NCBI RefSeq assembly: GCF_022631375.1
Contig: NZ_JALBGC010000005.1
Coordinates: 349,544-413,543 of the forward strand
Direction: 5' to 3'
Source of the DNA: Hymenobacter cyanobacteriorum
GTDB taxonomy: Bacteria; Bacteroidota; Bacteroidia; Cytophagales; Hymenobacteraceae
DNA length: 64,000 nucleotides
Within the stretch, counting starts at the first letter, position 1. The number at the start of each line of letters is the position of its first letter. The notes under the pieces were generated by a model. That model saw nothing but the letters and a program-made list of their open reading frames with translations, was not told the origin of the DNA and made no database searches. Position numbers and translations under genes: made by a program. Positions 8,708 through 17,717 of this stretch are shown piece by piece.

Positions 8708-9358
8708 TTGGCTCCTGTGACTTCCACCGTTTTGCTGCCGTTAACATCTGATTCGCCGGCTTGTGCCCAAGTGCCGACGCTGGCTGTCGATGCGGATGCC
8801 GACTTAGTAGCACAACTGCAGGGCGGGAGTGAAGCCGCGTTTCGCACCTTGGTCGACCGCTACCAGGGGCAGGTTTACCGCACCGCGTATTCGCTGCTCC
8901 GCAACCCTGAAGAAGCGGAAGACGTGGCCCAGGAGGTGTTTGTGGAAGTTTACCAGACCATAGCCCGGTTTCGGGGCGAGGCGTCGCTGAGCACCTGGCT
9001 GTACCGCCTGGCCACTTCGCGGGCGCTGAAGAATTGCCGCCGGGCGCGGGCCAAAAAGCGCTTCGCTTTCCTCACCAGCCTGCTGGGGTTCGATAACAAG
9101 GCATTGCACGAGCCGCCCGACCACGCTCACCCGCAGGCGCTGCTAGAGGGCCAGCAGCAGTTGCAGCTACTGCTGGCCCATATTGCCCGGCTGCCCGAGC
9201 AGCAGCAAGTCGCTTTCACCCTGCGCCACGAGCAGGAGCTGAGCTACGAGCAGATTGCGGCCGTGCTCGATACTACCGTAGCCGCCGTCGAATCCCTGCT
9301 GTTTCGCGCCCGGCAAACCCTTCGCAAACACGTTAAACCGTCTTTTCGCCATGTCTGA
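8708..9358 (+). CDS. ECF-type RNA polymerase sigma factor
   Basis: Directs RNA polymerase to a specific promoter set, usually in response to envelope or stress signals. Region 2 spans about residues 40-110 (LVDRYQGQVYRTAYSLLRN, EDVAQEVFVEVY, STWLYRLATSRAL). Region 4 spans about 150-210 (RLPEQQQVAFTLRHEQELSY, FRARQTLRKHV). There is no region 1 or 3, which defines the ECF group. The start is uncertain: TTG at 8708 and GTG at 8717 are possible and the first 30 residues are not conserved-looking. The stop overlaps the start of the next gene by eight bases, so the two are co-translated. Regulon unknown. Confidence 0.88.
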   Translation: MAPVTSTVLLPLTSDSPACAQVPTLAVDADADLVAQLQGGSEAAFRTLVDRYQGQVYRTAYSLLRNPEEAEDVAQEVFVEVYQTIARFRGEASLSTWLYRLATSRALKNCRRARAKKRFAFLTSLLGFDNKALHEPPDHAHPQALLEGQQQLQLLLAHIARLPEQQQVAFTLRHEQELSYEQIAAVLDTTVAAVESLLFRARQTLRKHVKPSFRHV

Positions 9359-9629
9359 TTTCGATATGCGCCCCGATGCCGACTCAGAGTGGGAGGCACT
9401 GCTTAACCAGCTGCGCACGCAGCCGTCGGCGCAGCCCCGGCCGTTTTTCTACGGCCGCGTGCAGGCCCGGCTCGCCGCCGAAGCCAGCCGCCCCTGGCTG
9501 CCGGGCTGGGTGCGCCGGCCCGCCTACGCCGTGCTGCTGGGCGCGCTGGTGCTGGCCCTGAGCGGCGACAACGCGGCTTTCGCTTCGGCGGCGGCTCCAG
9601 CGGCAGCCACCGCGCCCGCCTCGCGCTGA
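9351..9629 (+). CDS. Small membrane protein downstream of the sigma factor, possible anti-sigma
   Basis: A 92-residue protein with an acidic, soluble N-terminus (about residues 1-55) and one membrane segment near 60-80 (PAYAVLLGALVLALSG), then an Ala/Pro-rich tail. It overlaps the sigma gene by eight bases, the arrangement usual for ECF sigma and anti-sigma pairs. It lacks the zinc-binding HxxxCxxC motif of classical ZAS anti-sigma factors, so the anti-sigma role rests on context only. No similar named family is recognised. Confidence 0.65.
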   Translation: MSDFDMRPDADSEWEALLNQLRTQPSAQPRPFFYGRVQARLAAEASRPWLPGWVRRPAYAVLLGALVLALSGDNAAFASAAAPAAATAPASR

Positions 9630-9694
9630 CCGGGCCTTTGCCGCTGACGTGTTCAACCTATTTTTTACCGCCCGGTGCCAAGCCGGGGGCTGAG

Positions 9695-9702
9695 TACCTT
9701 TG
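9695..9702 (+). promoter_or_regulatory. Putative -7 promoter box for lgt
   Basis: Reads TACCTTTG, an exact TAnnTTTG match, 24 bases before the ATG at 9727. A possible TTG start at 9700 falls inside this box, which argues for the ATG. Confidence 0.6.
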
Positions 9703-9726
9703 ACCCTCTATTTCATTTTCGCCCGC

Positions 9727-10734
9727 ATGCACCCCATCCTCGCCGCTGTTTTCTGGAACGTCAACCCCATTATTGCCCATTTGGGGCCGGTCACGCTGCG
9801 CTGGTACGGGTTGTTTTTCATGCTGCCCTTCGTGGTGGGCACGTTCGTGCTCACGCACATCTACCGCTCCGAGCGGGTGTCGCCGCAGTGGGTTGACGTG
9901 ATTACGATTTACATGCTCATCGGCACCATCGTGGGCGCGCGGCTGGGCCACATGCTCTTTTATGATTTCGAAGCGCTGAAAGCCGACCCCATGGTGGTGT
10001 TCAAAATCTGGCAGGGCGGGCTGGCCAGCCACGGCGCCACCATTGGTATTTTGTTCGCCTGCTGGCTGTTTGCCCGCAACAACAAGTTCGATTACCTCTG
10101 GGTGCTAGACCGGATTGTGATTGTGGTGGCGCTGGGCGGCGCCTGCATCCGCACCGGCAATTTGATGAACTCCGAGATTGTGGGCAAGCCCACGAATGTG
10201 CCGTGGGCCTTCGTGTTCCCACGCGATGGCGAGCACCTGAAGCGGTTTGCCCCCAACCAGCCCGTGCCGGCTGGCTCCTACGCCGTGCAGCGCGTGGCCA
10301 ACCCCGCAACCCCCGGCGAGCCTACCGTGCTGGCCCAGCCCGTGAACGGCCCCGTAACGGCCGATACGCAGGTAGCCGTGCCGCGCCACCCCACCCAGAT
10401 TTACGAGGCGCTGTTCTGCATTTTCCTGCTCGCGCTGCTCTATTCGATGTGGAACCGCACCAAGGAGCGCACGCCGCGCGGGCAGCTGTTCGGGCTGTTT
10501 GTGGTGCTGCTGTTCACGCAGCGGTTTTTGGGCGAGTTCCTGAAAGAAAACCAGGTTGATTTTGAAAACGGCCACCTGTTCAACCAGGGCCAGCTGCTGA
10601 GCATTCCGCTGATTTTTATCGGCATCTGGGTGCTGTGGCGGGCCGGTAAGGACCCCGAAAACCCCTACGGCTACGCCCCGCGCGACCTCGGCAAAGCCGG
10701 CGACGCGCCCACGCCGGCCGCCGCCGTGCGGTAG
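9727..10734 (+). CDS. lgt: Prolipoprotein diacylglyceryl transferase
   Basis: Inner-membrane enzyme that transfers diacylglycerol from phosphatidylglycerol to the lipobox cysteine of prolipoproteins, the first step of lipoprotein maturation. Hallmarks are LGPVTLRWYG near the N-terminus, GGLASHGATIGI with the essential histidine, the Lgt signature CIRTGNLMNSEIVGKP, and RHPTQIYEA. Several membrane segments alternate along 335 residues. Between the signature and the HPTQ motif there is a hydrophilic stretch of about 50 residues rich in Pro and Val, longer than in many Lgt proteins and presumably periplasmic. The ATG at 9727 was preferred because an upstream TTG overlaps the promoter box. Confidence 0.95.
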   Translation: MHPILAAVFWNVNPIIAHLGPVTLRWYGLFFMLPFVVGTFVLTHIYRSERVSPQWVDVITIYMLIGTIVGARLGHMLFYDFEALKADPMVVFKIWQGGLASHGATIGILFACWLFARNNKFDYLWVLDRIVIVVALGGACIRTGNLMNSEIVGKPTNVPWAFVFPRDGEHLKRFAPNQPVPAGSYAVQRVANPATPGEPTVLAQPVNGPVTADTQVAVPRHPTQIYEALFCIFLLALLYSMWNRTKERTPRGQLFGLFVVLLFTQRFLGEFLKENQVDFENGHLFNQGQLLSIPLIFIGIWVLWRAGKDPENPYGYAPRDLGKAGDAPTPAAAVR

Positions 10735-10820
10735 CCGCTACGGCCGCCGCGCGCACACGATTGCCCCCAAAGCCGCGGTAAAATTGCCAGCCAAAGGCCG
10801 CAAATCCGCCCTGCTTCGCG

Positions 10821-10828
10821 TAGGTTTG
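10821..10828 (+). promoter_or_regulatory. Putative -7 promoter box for eno
   Basis: Reads TAGGTTTG, an exact TAnnTTTG match, 32 bases upstream of the enolase ATG. Confidence 0.5.
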
Positions 10829-10860
10829 TGGCTCATTCAACTGATTAAAACCGAAACGCT

Positions 10861-12132
10861 ATGAGCTTCATTTCGCAAATTCACGCTCGCCAGATTTTTG
10901 ATTCGCGCGGTAATCCGACCGTTGAAGTAGACGTCACGCTCGACTCGGGCGTGGTGGGCCGCGCCGCCGTGCCCTCGGGCGCCAGCACCGGCAAGCACGA
11001 GGCCGTGGAGCTGCGCGACGACGACAAGTCCATGTACATGGGCAAGGGCGTGCTGCAGGCCGTGGAGAACGTGAACAGCAAAATTGCCGAAGAGCTGGTG
11101 GGTTTCTCGGTGTACGAGCAGGCCCTGCTCGACAAAATTATGCTGGAAATGGACGGCACGCCCAACAAGGCCAACCTCGGCGCCAACGCCATTCTGGGTG
11201 TGAGCCTGGCCGCCGCCCGCGCCGCCGCCCAGGATGCCGGCATGCCGCTCTACCGCTACGTGGGTGGGGTAGGGGCCAGCACGCTGCCCGTGCCCATGAT
11301 GAACATCCTGAACGGCGGCTCGCACGCCGACAACTCGATTGACTTCCAGGAGTTCATGATTATGCCCACGGGCGCGTCTTCGTTTTCGGAAGCGCTGCGT
11401 TGGGGCACTGAGATTTTCCACCACCTGAAAAACGTGCTCAAGAAGCAGGGCTTCAGCACCAACGTGGGCGACGAGGGCGGCTTTGCGCCAAACATCAAGT
11501 CGAACGAGGACGCCATTAAGATTGTGTTGCAGGCCATCGAAACGGCCGGTTACCGCCCGGGCGAAGACGTGTTCATTGCCATGGATGCGGCCGTGTCGGA
11601 GTTCTACGAAGACGGCGTTTACCACTTCAAGAAGAGCACCGGCGACAAGCTGACGTCGTCGCAGATGGTGGACTACTGGGCCGACTGGATGAAGAAATAC
11701 CCCATCATCAGCCTCGAAGACGGCATGGATGAGGACGACTGGAGCGGCTGGAAGAGCCTGACCGAGCGCGTGGGCAAGCAAACCCAGCTGGTGGGCGACG
11801 ACCTGTTCGTGACCAACGTGGACCGCCTGCAGCGCGGCATCGACGAAGGCATCGCCAACGCCATCCTCATCAAGGTGAACCAGATTGGCACGCTGACGGA
11901 AACCATCAACGCCGTGAACCTGGGCCGCCGCAACGGCTACAAATCGGTGATGAGCCACCGCTCGGGCGAGACGGAGGACAGCACCATCGCCGACCTGGCC
12001 GTGGCCCTGAACACCGGCCAGATTAAAACCGGCTCGGCTTCGCGCTCCGACCGGATGGCCAAGTACAACCAGCTGCTGCGCATCGAGGAAGAGCTGGGCG
12101 AAGTAGCCTACTTCCCCGGCAAAAAGATGTAA
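10861..12132 (+). CDS. eno: Enolase
   Basis: Cytosolic glycolytic enzyme interconverting 2-phosphoglycerate and phosphoenolpyruvate. The 423 residues match the bacterial family. Motifs include the N-terminal HARQIFDSRGNPTVEVDV, the loop PSGASTGKHEA, the magnesium-site segments SLEDGMDEDDW and VGDDLFVTN, the family signature ILIKVNQIGTLTET with the catalytic-lysine region, and SHRSGETEDS. It has its own promoter box and a strong hairpin directly after the stop codon. Together with pyk in this window it covers the last two steps of glycolysis, although the genes are 9 kb apart. Confidence 0.97.
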   Translation: MSFISQIHARQIFDSRGNPTVEVDVTLDSGVVGRAAVPSGASTGKHEAVELRDDDKSMYMGKGVLQAVENVNSKIAEELVGFSVYEQALLDKIMLEMDGTPNKANLGANAILGVSLAAARAAAQDAGMPLYRYVGGVGASTLPVPMMNILNGGSHADNSIDFQEFMIMPTGASSFSEALRWGTEIFHHLKNVLKKQGFSTNVGDEGGFAPNIKSNEDAIKIVLQAIETAGYRPGEDVFIAMDAAVSEFYEDGVYHFKKSTGDKLTSSQMVDYWADWMKKYPIISLEDGMDEDDWSGWKSLTERVGKQTQLVGDDLFVTNVDRLQRGIDEGIANAILIKVNQIGTLTETINAVNLGRRNGYKSVMSHRSGETEDSTIADLAVALNTGQIKTGSASRSDRMAKYNQLLRIEEELGEVAYFPGKKM

Positions 12133-12153
12133 GCACTCACGTAGTTACCTCCG

Positions 12154-12191
12154 GAAACGGCCAATTCTGCGCGTGCGGAATTGGCCGTTTC
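12154..12191 (+). terminator. Hairpin after eno
   Basis: Perfect 14-base arms GAAACGGCCAATTC and GAATTGGCCGTTTC around a 10-base loop, starting about 20 bases after the eno stop. It lacks a long T run, so its strength is uncertain. Confidence 0.75.
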
Positions 12192-12195
12192 GCAT

Positions 12196-12203
12196 TATCT
12201 TTA
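12196..12203 (+). promoter_or_regulatory. Putative -7 box directly before ftsB
   Basis: Reads TATCTTTA, one base from TAnnTTTG, five bases before the ATG at 12209. The spacing suggests transcription starting at or near the start codon. Confidence 0.4.
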
Positions 12204-12208
12204 GCCCG

Positions 12209-12523
12209 ATGAATCTACCTCCTTTTGTGATGCCGGTGCTGCGCGTAGTGCGCAGCTTTTATTTTCTGACCGGCGTGGGCTTCCTCGTCTGGATGCTCGT
12301 GTTCGATGCCAACGACGTGGGCAAGCAAATCGACATCTACCGCAAGTGGCAGGACCTGCGCAACGAGAAGCAGTACTACCTCGACAACATTGAGGTGGTG
12401 AAAAAGGACCGCGCCGAACTGATGAGTTCGCCGGCGCTGCTCGAAAAATTTGCCCGCGAGAAATACCTCATGAAGCGCCCCGGCGAGGACGTGTTCGTGC
12501 TGGTGCCCGCCACCACCGAATAA
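12209..12523 (+). CDS. ftsB: FtsB/DivIC-like septum formation protein
   Basis: A small bitopic division protein: one membrane segment (about residues 14-30, FYFLTGVGFLVWMLVF), then a periplasmic coiled coil (DIYRKWQDLRNEKQYYLDNI, VVKKDRAEL) and the family-like end LEKFAREKYLMKRPGEDVFV. At 104 residues it matches FtsB/DivIC, which bridges FtsL and FtsQ in the divisome. Placement right after eno is the same as in many bacteria. The frame could extend upstream to a GTG at 12173, but that would start inside the eno hairpin, so the ATG is preferred. Confidence 0.85.
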   Translation: MNLPPFVMPVLRVVRSFYFLTGVGFLVWMLVFDANDVGKQIDIYRKWQDLRNEKQYYLDNIEVVKKDRAELMSSPALLEKFAREKYLMKRPGEDVFVLVPATTE

Positions 12524-12623
12524 CAACTGCGCACGCCGCCGCTCCAGAGGCAGGCGGAGCCGTGCAGCCTGCGCATTACCTACTTGTTCCTGATTTCTTC
12601 CCGCACCCTTATTCCTCGTTTTT

Positions 12624-15600
12624 ATGAAGCAAAACTACTTTTTGGGTCAGTTGCGGTCTCCCCGGCAACTGGCGACGGGCTGGCTGCTGCTGTTGCTGGT
12701 AGTACTGGCCGCCCCGCGGGCACTACGCGCGCAAACCTACCAGCTGCCCCAGGTTGGCAGCACCACCATCACCACCTGTTCGGGCACGCTCTACGACAAT
12801 GGCGGCCCCAACGGGCCTTACTCGGCCAATGCCGACGGCATCACGACCATCATGCCGGGAACTGCCGGCAGCAAAGTGCGGCTGCAGTTTAATAACGTGG
12901 TGGTGGAGTCGTACTACGACCATTTATACGTGTACGACGGCACGAGCACTGCCGCCCCGTTGATTGGGAGCTACGACTCGTATAGCCAGCCGGGCACGCT
13001 TTACGGCACTACGGCCTCGGGGGCGCTCACGGTACGCCTCACTTCGGACGGCGTGGCGCAGTACGACGGCTTTGCCGCCACCATTGGCTGCGTGACGACA
13101 ATACCCCCGCAGGCCCAAGCCGACCTGACGGTGCAGAGCGCGCAGCTTTCGCTTACGAGCGTGCTGGCCGGCAACGCTACCTACGCCAGCGGCTCGGTAT
13201 ACAACCTGTCGGGCGCCACGGCCAGCAGCAGCAGCATGGGCTACTACCTCTCGACCAACCAGACGCTTGATGCCAGCGACGTGCAGCTGGGCAACACCTA
13301 CGGCTACGCCATCAGCGTGGGGCAGTCGTCGAGCCACTACACCAACCTGACCATACCGGTTGGTACGGCGGCAGGCAGCTACTACGTGCTGTTTGTGGCC
13401 GACTACCTCAACCAGGTATCCGAAAGCAACGAAACCAACAACGTGTCGGCGGTTAGCTTCACAGTTGCCGCGCCCAGCATCGACCTCGTCATTCAGCAGC
13501 CCAGCATCTCGCCCACTAACCCAGCCCCGGGCACGGCGCTGAACATGAGCTGCTACATCAGCAACCAGGGCAACGCGGTGGCCCCGAGCAGCAGCGTGGG
13601 TTTTTACCTCTCGAACGATGCGACGCTTGATGCCGCCGACCAGCTGCTGACCTCGCAGTACGGGGCCCAGCTGTATGTGAGCTACCCTTCGCAGCGCTAC
13701 GGCACGGCGGCCGTGCCCAGCGGCCTGGCTCCGGGCACTTACTACATCCTGTTTGTGGCCGATTACCAAAACCAGGTGCCCGAGAGCAACGAAGCCAACA
13801 ACGTGATGGCCGTGAGCTTCACGGTGAACCCGCCCGGTATCGACCTTGTCATTCAGCAGGAGCAGCTATACCCCACGAGCACCGTGGCCGGCAACTCGGT
13901 GCAGGCCAGCTGCACCATTCTGAACCAGGGCAACGTGACGGCCGCCAGCAGCACCGTGGGCTTCTATCTCTCGACGAATACCTCCTTCGATGCCAGCGAT
14001 GTGCTGCTGAGCACCACGACGGGATTCTCGCTGCCGGCCTACCAGTACAGCTCGCGCTACGTCAACCCCGTGATTCCGGTGGGCACGGCCCCGGGCAACT
14101 ACTACGTGCTGTTTGTGGCCGACCCGGCCAATGCCGTGGCCGAAGTGAACGAAACCAACAACGTGCGCAGCCTGGCGCTCACCGTCATGGCCGCCACCAT
14201 CGACCTCACCAACACCAGCGTGTATCTGTCGCCCACGTCGGTGCCGGCAGGGGGCAGCACGCAGGCCAGCAGTTCGCTCTACAACCAGGGCAATTCGCTG
14301 GCATCGCCGGCCACGCTGGGCTACTACCTCTCAACCAACCAAACGCTCGACGCCAGCGACGTGCTGCTGACCAGCAACACGGGCACCGTGTACGGCGGCA
14401 GCTACACCACGCGCTACGCTACGCTCACCGTGCCGACGGGCACGGCGCTGGGCAACTACTACGTGCTGTTCGTGGCCGACCACCTGAACCAGCTGGTCGA
14501 AACCAACGAAACCAACAACGTGACGGCCATGCCGTTGCAGGTAGTGGCACCCTCCATCGACCTGCTCATCACCCAGCCCTACCTGTCGCCCAGCGTGAGC
14601 GTGCCAAATAGCACCATCAATATTAGTTGCGCGATTAACAACCAGGGCAATAGCGTCGCCAGCAGCAGTAACATTGGTTACTATCTCTCGACCAACACAG
14701 TCCTCGATGCCAGCGACGTGCTACTCCTGAACTCGCCCGGCGGGGCGATTGGCGCGGGCGGCTACCTGTCGCGCTACAACACGCTCACCATTCCGGCCGG
14801 CACGGCGCTGGGCAATTATTTTGTGCTCTTCGTAGCCGACCCCACCAATGTGGTGGCTGAGAGCAACGAAACCAATAACGTAGCCAGCGCGGCGCTGCAA
14901 ATTGTAGCACCGGTGGTCGATTTAATCACGTCGCAACCTTACGTATCGCCCAACGTGAGTGCGCCCCTCGGGATTGTCAGCGCCAGTGGGTATGTGCAAA
15001 ACCTGGGCAACAGCACGGCCAGCAGCAGCAACATCGGCTACTACCTCTCGACCAACGCGGTCCTCGATGCCAGCGACGTGCTGCTGCTGAACTCGCCCGG
15101 CGCGGCGCTCGGCGCGGGCGGCTACCAGTCGCGTTACAACAACCTCACCATTCCGGCCGGCACGGCCGTGGGCAGCTACTACATTCTCTTTGTGGCCGAC
15201 CCCACCAATGCGGTGGCCGAAAGCAACGAAGCCAACAACGTGAGCAGCTACCCGCTGCAGATTGTGGCGCCGGTGGTCGATTTAATCACGTCGCAGCCTT
15301 ACGTGTCGCCCAGCGTGAGCGCGGCGGGCAATAGCGTGGGGGTAAGCTGCTACATCCAGAACCTGGGCAACAGCACGGCCAGCAGCAGCGACATCGGCTA
15401 CTATCTTTCGACCAACCAGACATTCGATGCCAGCGACGTGCTGCTCCTGAACTCGCCGGGCGTTGCGCTCGCCGGAGGAGGCTACCTGTCGCGCTACAAC
15501 AACCTCACCATTCCGGCGGGCACGGCGGCGGGCAACTACTACATTCTATTTGTAGCCGACCCCACCAATACGGTGGCCGAAAGCAACGAAACCAATAACG

Positions 15601-17024
15601 TGAGCAGCACACCGCTGCTGCTGCTGGCTCCCGGCGTCGACCTGATACCGCAGCAACCGCAGCTGTTTGCCACCAACGCCACGCCGGGTTTCGGCATTCA
15701 GGCCAGCTGCGCTATTCTGAACAGCGGCACCACAACGGCTCCCAGCAGCACGCTTGGCTTTTACCTTTCAAGCGACCAGACCCTCGATGCCAGCGACGTG
15801 CTGCTGACGACCGTAGTGGGAGGGGCATTGGGCTCGGGCCAAATGGCTTCGCGCACTGGCACGCTAGTGGTGCCCACCGGCACGGCAGCGGGCAGCTACT
15901 ACGTGCTTTTCGTGGCCGACCCCACCAATGCCGTGGCCGAAACCAACGAAACCAACAACGTCATCAGCCAGCCGCTCACCGTGAACCCGCCCTTTAGTGG
16001 CAACGTGGTGCCCTTGAGCGGGGTGGCGACCGTTACTTCGTGCTCGACTTCGGTTTACGACAACGGCGGCCTGAGCAACTACGCCGATAACTCCAGCGGC
16101 ATGCTCACGCTGCTACCCGCCACCACCGGTGCTATGGTGCAGCTGGCTTTCACCGCCTTCGACACCGAGTCGGGCTACGATTTCGTGAGCATTTACGATG
16201 GCACCAACGCCAACGCGCCCCTGCTGGCAACGTACTCCGGCTATTACCAAACCAGCCAACTGCCCCTGCCCCTCACGGCAACCAATGCGGCCGGAGCCCT
16301 CACGGTCGTATTCAGCAGCGACGGCTACGTGAATGCGGCCGGCTTTGTGGCCACCGTTAGCTGCGTGAGCGCGCCGCAGCCCGACTTGCTGCTGACCCAG
16401 ATTGGTGCTTCGCCCTCGACCGTGCCCGCTGGCAACAATGTGAGCCTGACGGCTACGGTCGCCAACCAGGGCGGCGGCGCGGCCAGCGCTTCGGCCGTGG
16501 GCTTCTACCTCTCCACCGACCAAGTACTGAGCGCCAACGACGTGCTGCTGGGCACCAGCCCCGGCGGTGCGCTGGGCCTCAACCTGACGGCCAACCGTCT
16601 GCTCACGGCCCGCGTGCCGGCCAACACCACTCCCGGCAGCTACTTCGTGTTGTTCATGGCCGACCCCGCCAACGCCGTGGCCGAAACCAACGAAGCCAAC
16701 AACATGGCATCTTTGCGCCTGACCGTGACGCAAGCCACCGCCACCCGCGACGAAACGGCCGGCTACACCATTGCCGTGGCTCCCAACCCCGTAGCCAACG
16801 GCCAGCCGCTGCTGGTGCGGCTTAATGGCTCCGGCCCCTCCGGCCCAGCCACCCTGGAGCTCTACAACGCGCTGGGCCAGCGCGTGCAGGCCCAGGCGCT
16901 GGTGCTGAGCGCAGGCCGTGCCAACCGCACCGAGGTAGCCACCCAAGGCCTAGCCAGCGGTGTCTACACGCTGCGCCTCACCGGCTCGGGCCTGAGCGTG
17001 ACGCGCCGGGTACTCATTAATTAA
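12624..17024 (+). CDS. Giant CUB/CARDB repeat surface protein with T9SS sorting domain
   Basis: A 1466-residue exported protein. After a long signal region (to about residue 37) comes a CUB-like domain (about 45-155, VTTCSGTLYDNGG... type). Eight CARDB-like repeats of about 120 residues follow; each begins with a D-L-hydrophobic strand and ends in variants of YYVLFVADPTNAVAESNE then TNNV. A second CUB-like domain comes next (about 1130-1250), a ninth CARDB repeat, and a C-terminal T9SS sorting domain (about 1380-1466, VAPNPVANGQ to GVYTLRLTG). CARDB folds act as adhesion or spacing modules and CUB domains often bind protein or glycan. Probably a cell-surface adhesin, though the ligand is unknown. 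The repeats are very similar at the DNA level. Confidence 0.85.
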   Translation: MKQNYFLGQLRSPRQLATGWLLLLLVVLAAPRALRAQTYQLPQVGSTTITTCSGTLYDNGGPNGPYSANADGITTIMPGTAGSKVRLQFNNVVVESYYDHLYVYDGTSTAAPLIGSYDSYSQPGTLYGTTASGALTVRLTSDGVAQYDGFAATIGCVTTIPPQAQADLTVQSAQLSLTSVLAGNATYASGSVYNLSGATASSSSMGYYLSTNQTLDASDVQLGNTYGYAISVGQSSSHYTNLTIPVGTAAGSYYVLFVADYLNQVSESNETNNVSAVSFTVAAPSIDLVIQQPSISPTNPAPGTALNMSCYISNQGNAVAPSSSVGFYLSNDATLDAADQLLTSQYGAQLYVSYPSQRYGTAAVPSGLAPGTYYILFVADYQNQVPESNEANNVMAVSFTVNPPGIDLVIQQEQLYPTSTVAGNSVQASCTILNQGNVTAASSTVGFYLSTNTSFDASDVLLSTTTGFSLPAYQYSSRYVNPVIPVGTAPGNYYVLFVADPANAVAEVNETNNVRSLALTVMAATIDLTNTSVYLSPTSVPAGGSTQASSSLYNQGNSLASPATLGYYLSTNQTLDASDVLLTSNTGTVYGGSYTTRYATLTVPTGTALGNYYVLFVADHLNQLVETNETNNVTAMPLQVVAPSIDLLITQPYLSPSVSVPNSTINISCAINNQGNSVASSSNIGYYLSTNTVLDASDVLLLNSPGGAIGAGGYLSRYNTLTIPAGTALGNYFVLFVADPTNVVAESNETNNVASAALQIVAPVVDLITSQPYVSPNVSAPLGIVSASGYVQNLGNSTASSSNIGYYLSTNAVLDASDVLLLNSPGAALGAGGYQSRYNNLTIPAGTAVGSYYILFVADPTNAVAESNEANNVSSYPLQIVAPVVDLITSQPYVSPSVSAAGNSVGVSCYIQNLGNSTASSSDIGYYLSTNQTFDASDVLLLNSPGVALAGGGYLSRYNNLTIPAGTAAGNYYILFVADPTNTVAESNETNNVSSTPLLLLAPGVDLIPQQPQLFATNATPGFGIQASCAILNSGTTTAPSSTLGFYLSSDQTLDASDVLLTTVVGGALGSGQMASRTGTLVVPTGTAAGSYYVLFVADPTNAVAETNETNNVISQPLTVNPPFSGNVVPLSGVATVTSCSTSVYDNGGLSNYADNSSGMLTLLPATTGAMVQLAFTAFDTESGYDFVSIYDGTNANAPLLATYSGYYQTSQLPLPLTATNAAGALTVVFSSDGYVNAAGFVATVSCVSAPQPDLLLTQIGASPSTVPAGNNVSLTATVANQGGGAASASAVGFYLSTDQVLSANDVLLGTSPGGALGLNLTANRLLTARVPANTTPGSYFVLFMADPANAVAETNEANNMASLRLTVTQATATRDETAGYTIAVAPNPVANGQPLLVRLNGSGPSGPATLELYNALGQRVQAQALVLSAGRANRTEVATQGLASGVYTLRLTGSGLSVTRRVLIN
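13117..15990 (+). repeat. Eight in-frame tandem repeats of about 360 bp (CARDB units)
   Basis: Units start near 13117, 13480, 13840, 14200, 14557, 14917, 15277 and 15637, a period of about 360 bases. Units five to seven are the most alike; for example GTCGATTTAATCACGTCGCA recurs exactly or nearly so at 14917 and 15277. They are coding, not a CRISPR array. Confidence 0.85.
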
Positions 17025-17111
17025 CCCCAGCAACTGGCTCCGGCCGGCTGCTACGGCACCAGTCCGCGGGGGCGGCGAGGAGGGCTTTCGGCCCAACTCG
17101 CCGTCCCCGCT

Positions 17112-17119
17112 TACTTTTA
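17112..17119 (+). promoter_or_regulatory. Putative -7 box at the start of the 17123 gene
   Basis: Reads TACTTTTA, one base from TAnnTTTG, three bases before the ATG. Confidence 0.35.
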
Positions 17120-17122
17120 GGC

Positions 17123-17635
17123 ATGGCTACTACCCGTATTCTAGGTTTGCCGCGCACCGCCAGGCGGGCCTTTGGGGGGCTGGTCGCGCTGTTGGCCGCC
17201 GGGCTGCTCGCCCAAAGCCCAGCCCGCAGCCAACGGCCATCGGTTGCGCCCCGATACAGCCAAGGGCAGGTAGCGGGGCAGTTTTTGCGGGCGGTATTGC
17301 GGGCCGAATACGCCACGGCCTATGCCCGGCTGGCTCCGGAAGTACGCCGGGCAGTAAGCCCGGCCGCTTTCGAAACCGCGGCCCGACCCTTGTGGAGAGC
17401 AGGCCGCCGCGCTGCGCCTCTGGAGCTTTACAAACTTGGCGTGCGCTTGGGCGATGGCGGCGCCTCCCGGCTCTTTTACAGCTTTGCTTTCGCCGCCGAT
17501 TCGGCCCTGCCGCAGCCCTCGGTGCTGTTCGAAGTCACGTTTCGGGATACGGCGGCACGGGGCGTGCTGGGGTTTGGGCTAGGGCGCACCGCGCGCCGGG
17601 TAGCGCCCAAAGCCGGCGCAAATTCAGTCCGTTAA
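17123..17635 (+). CDS. Small secreted protein of unknown function
   Basis: A 170-residue protein with an N-terminal export signal (basic MATTRILGLPRTARR, then a hydrophobic core to about residue 35). The mature part is basic and Ala/Arg-rich with a helical segment around GQVAGQFLRAVLRAEYATAY, followed by alternating beta-like strands (SRLFYSFAFAADS, SVLFEVTFRD). This pattern resembles DUF3887-like or NTF2-like accumulation proteins, but the similarity is too weak to assign. It lies between the CARDB protein and the convergent hscA. Expression may start from a box three bases upstream of the ATG. Confidence 0.6.
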   Translation: MATTRILGLPRTARRAFGGLVALLAAGLLAQSPARSQRPSVAPRYSQGQVAGQFLRAVLRAEYATAYARLAPEVRRAVSPAAFETAARPLWRAGRRAAPLELYKLGVRLGDGGASRLFYSFAFAADSALPQPSVLFEVTFRDTAARGVLGFGLGRTARRVAPKAGANSVR

Positions 17636-17717
17636 AAGCTGTTAGTCCGAGGCAGGAGGTATCTGGCTAAACCCGAAAGCGTGGTTCTCAGATTTCTTCT
17701 GAGCCGGAATGATAGGC

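Noticed and set aside
9700..9726. TTG start for lgt at 9700
   Set aside because: It falls inside a -7 promoter box; the ATG at 9727 begins the conserved part.
13117..15990. CRISPR-like array
   Set aside because: The repeats are in-frame, 360 bp, and encode CARDB protein domains without unique spacers.
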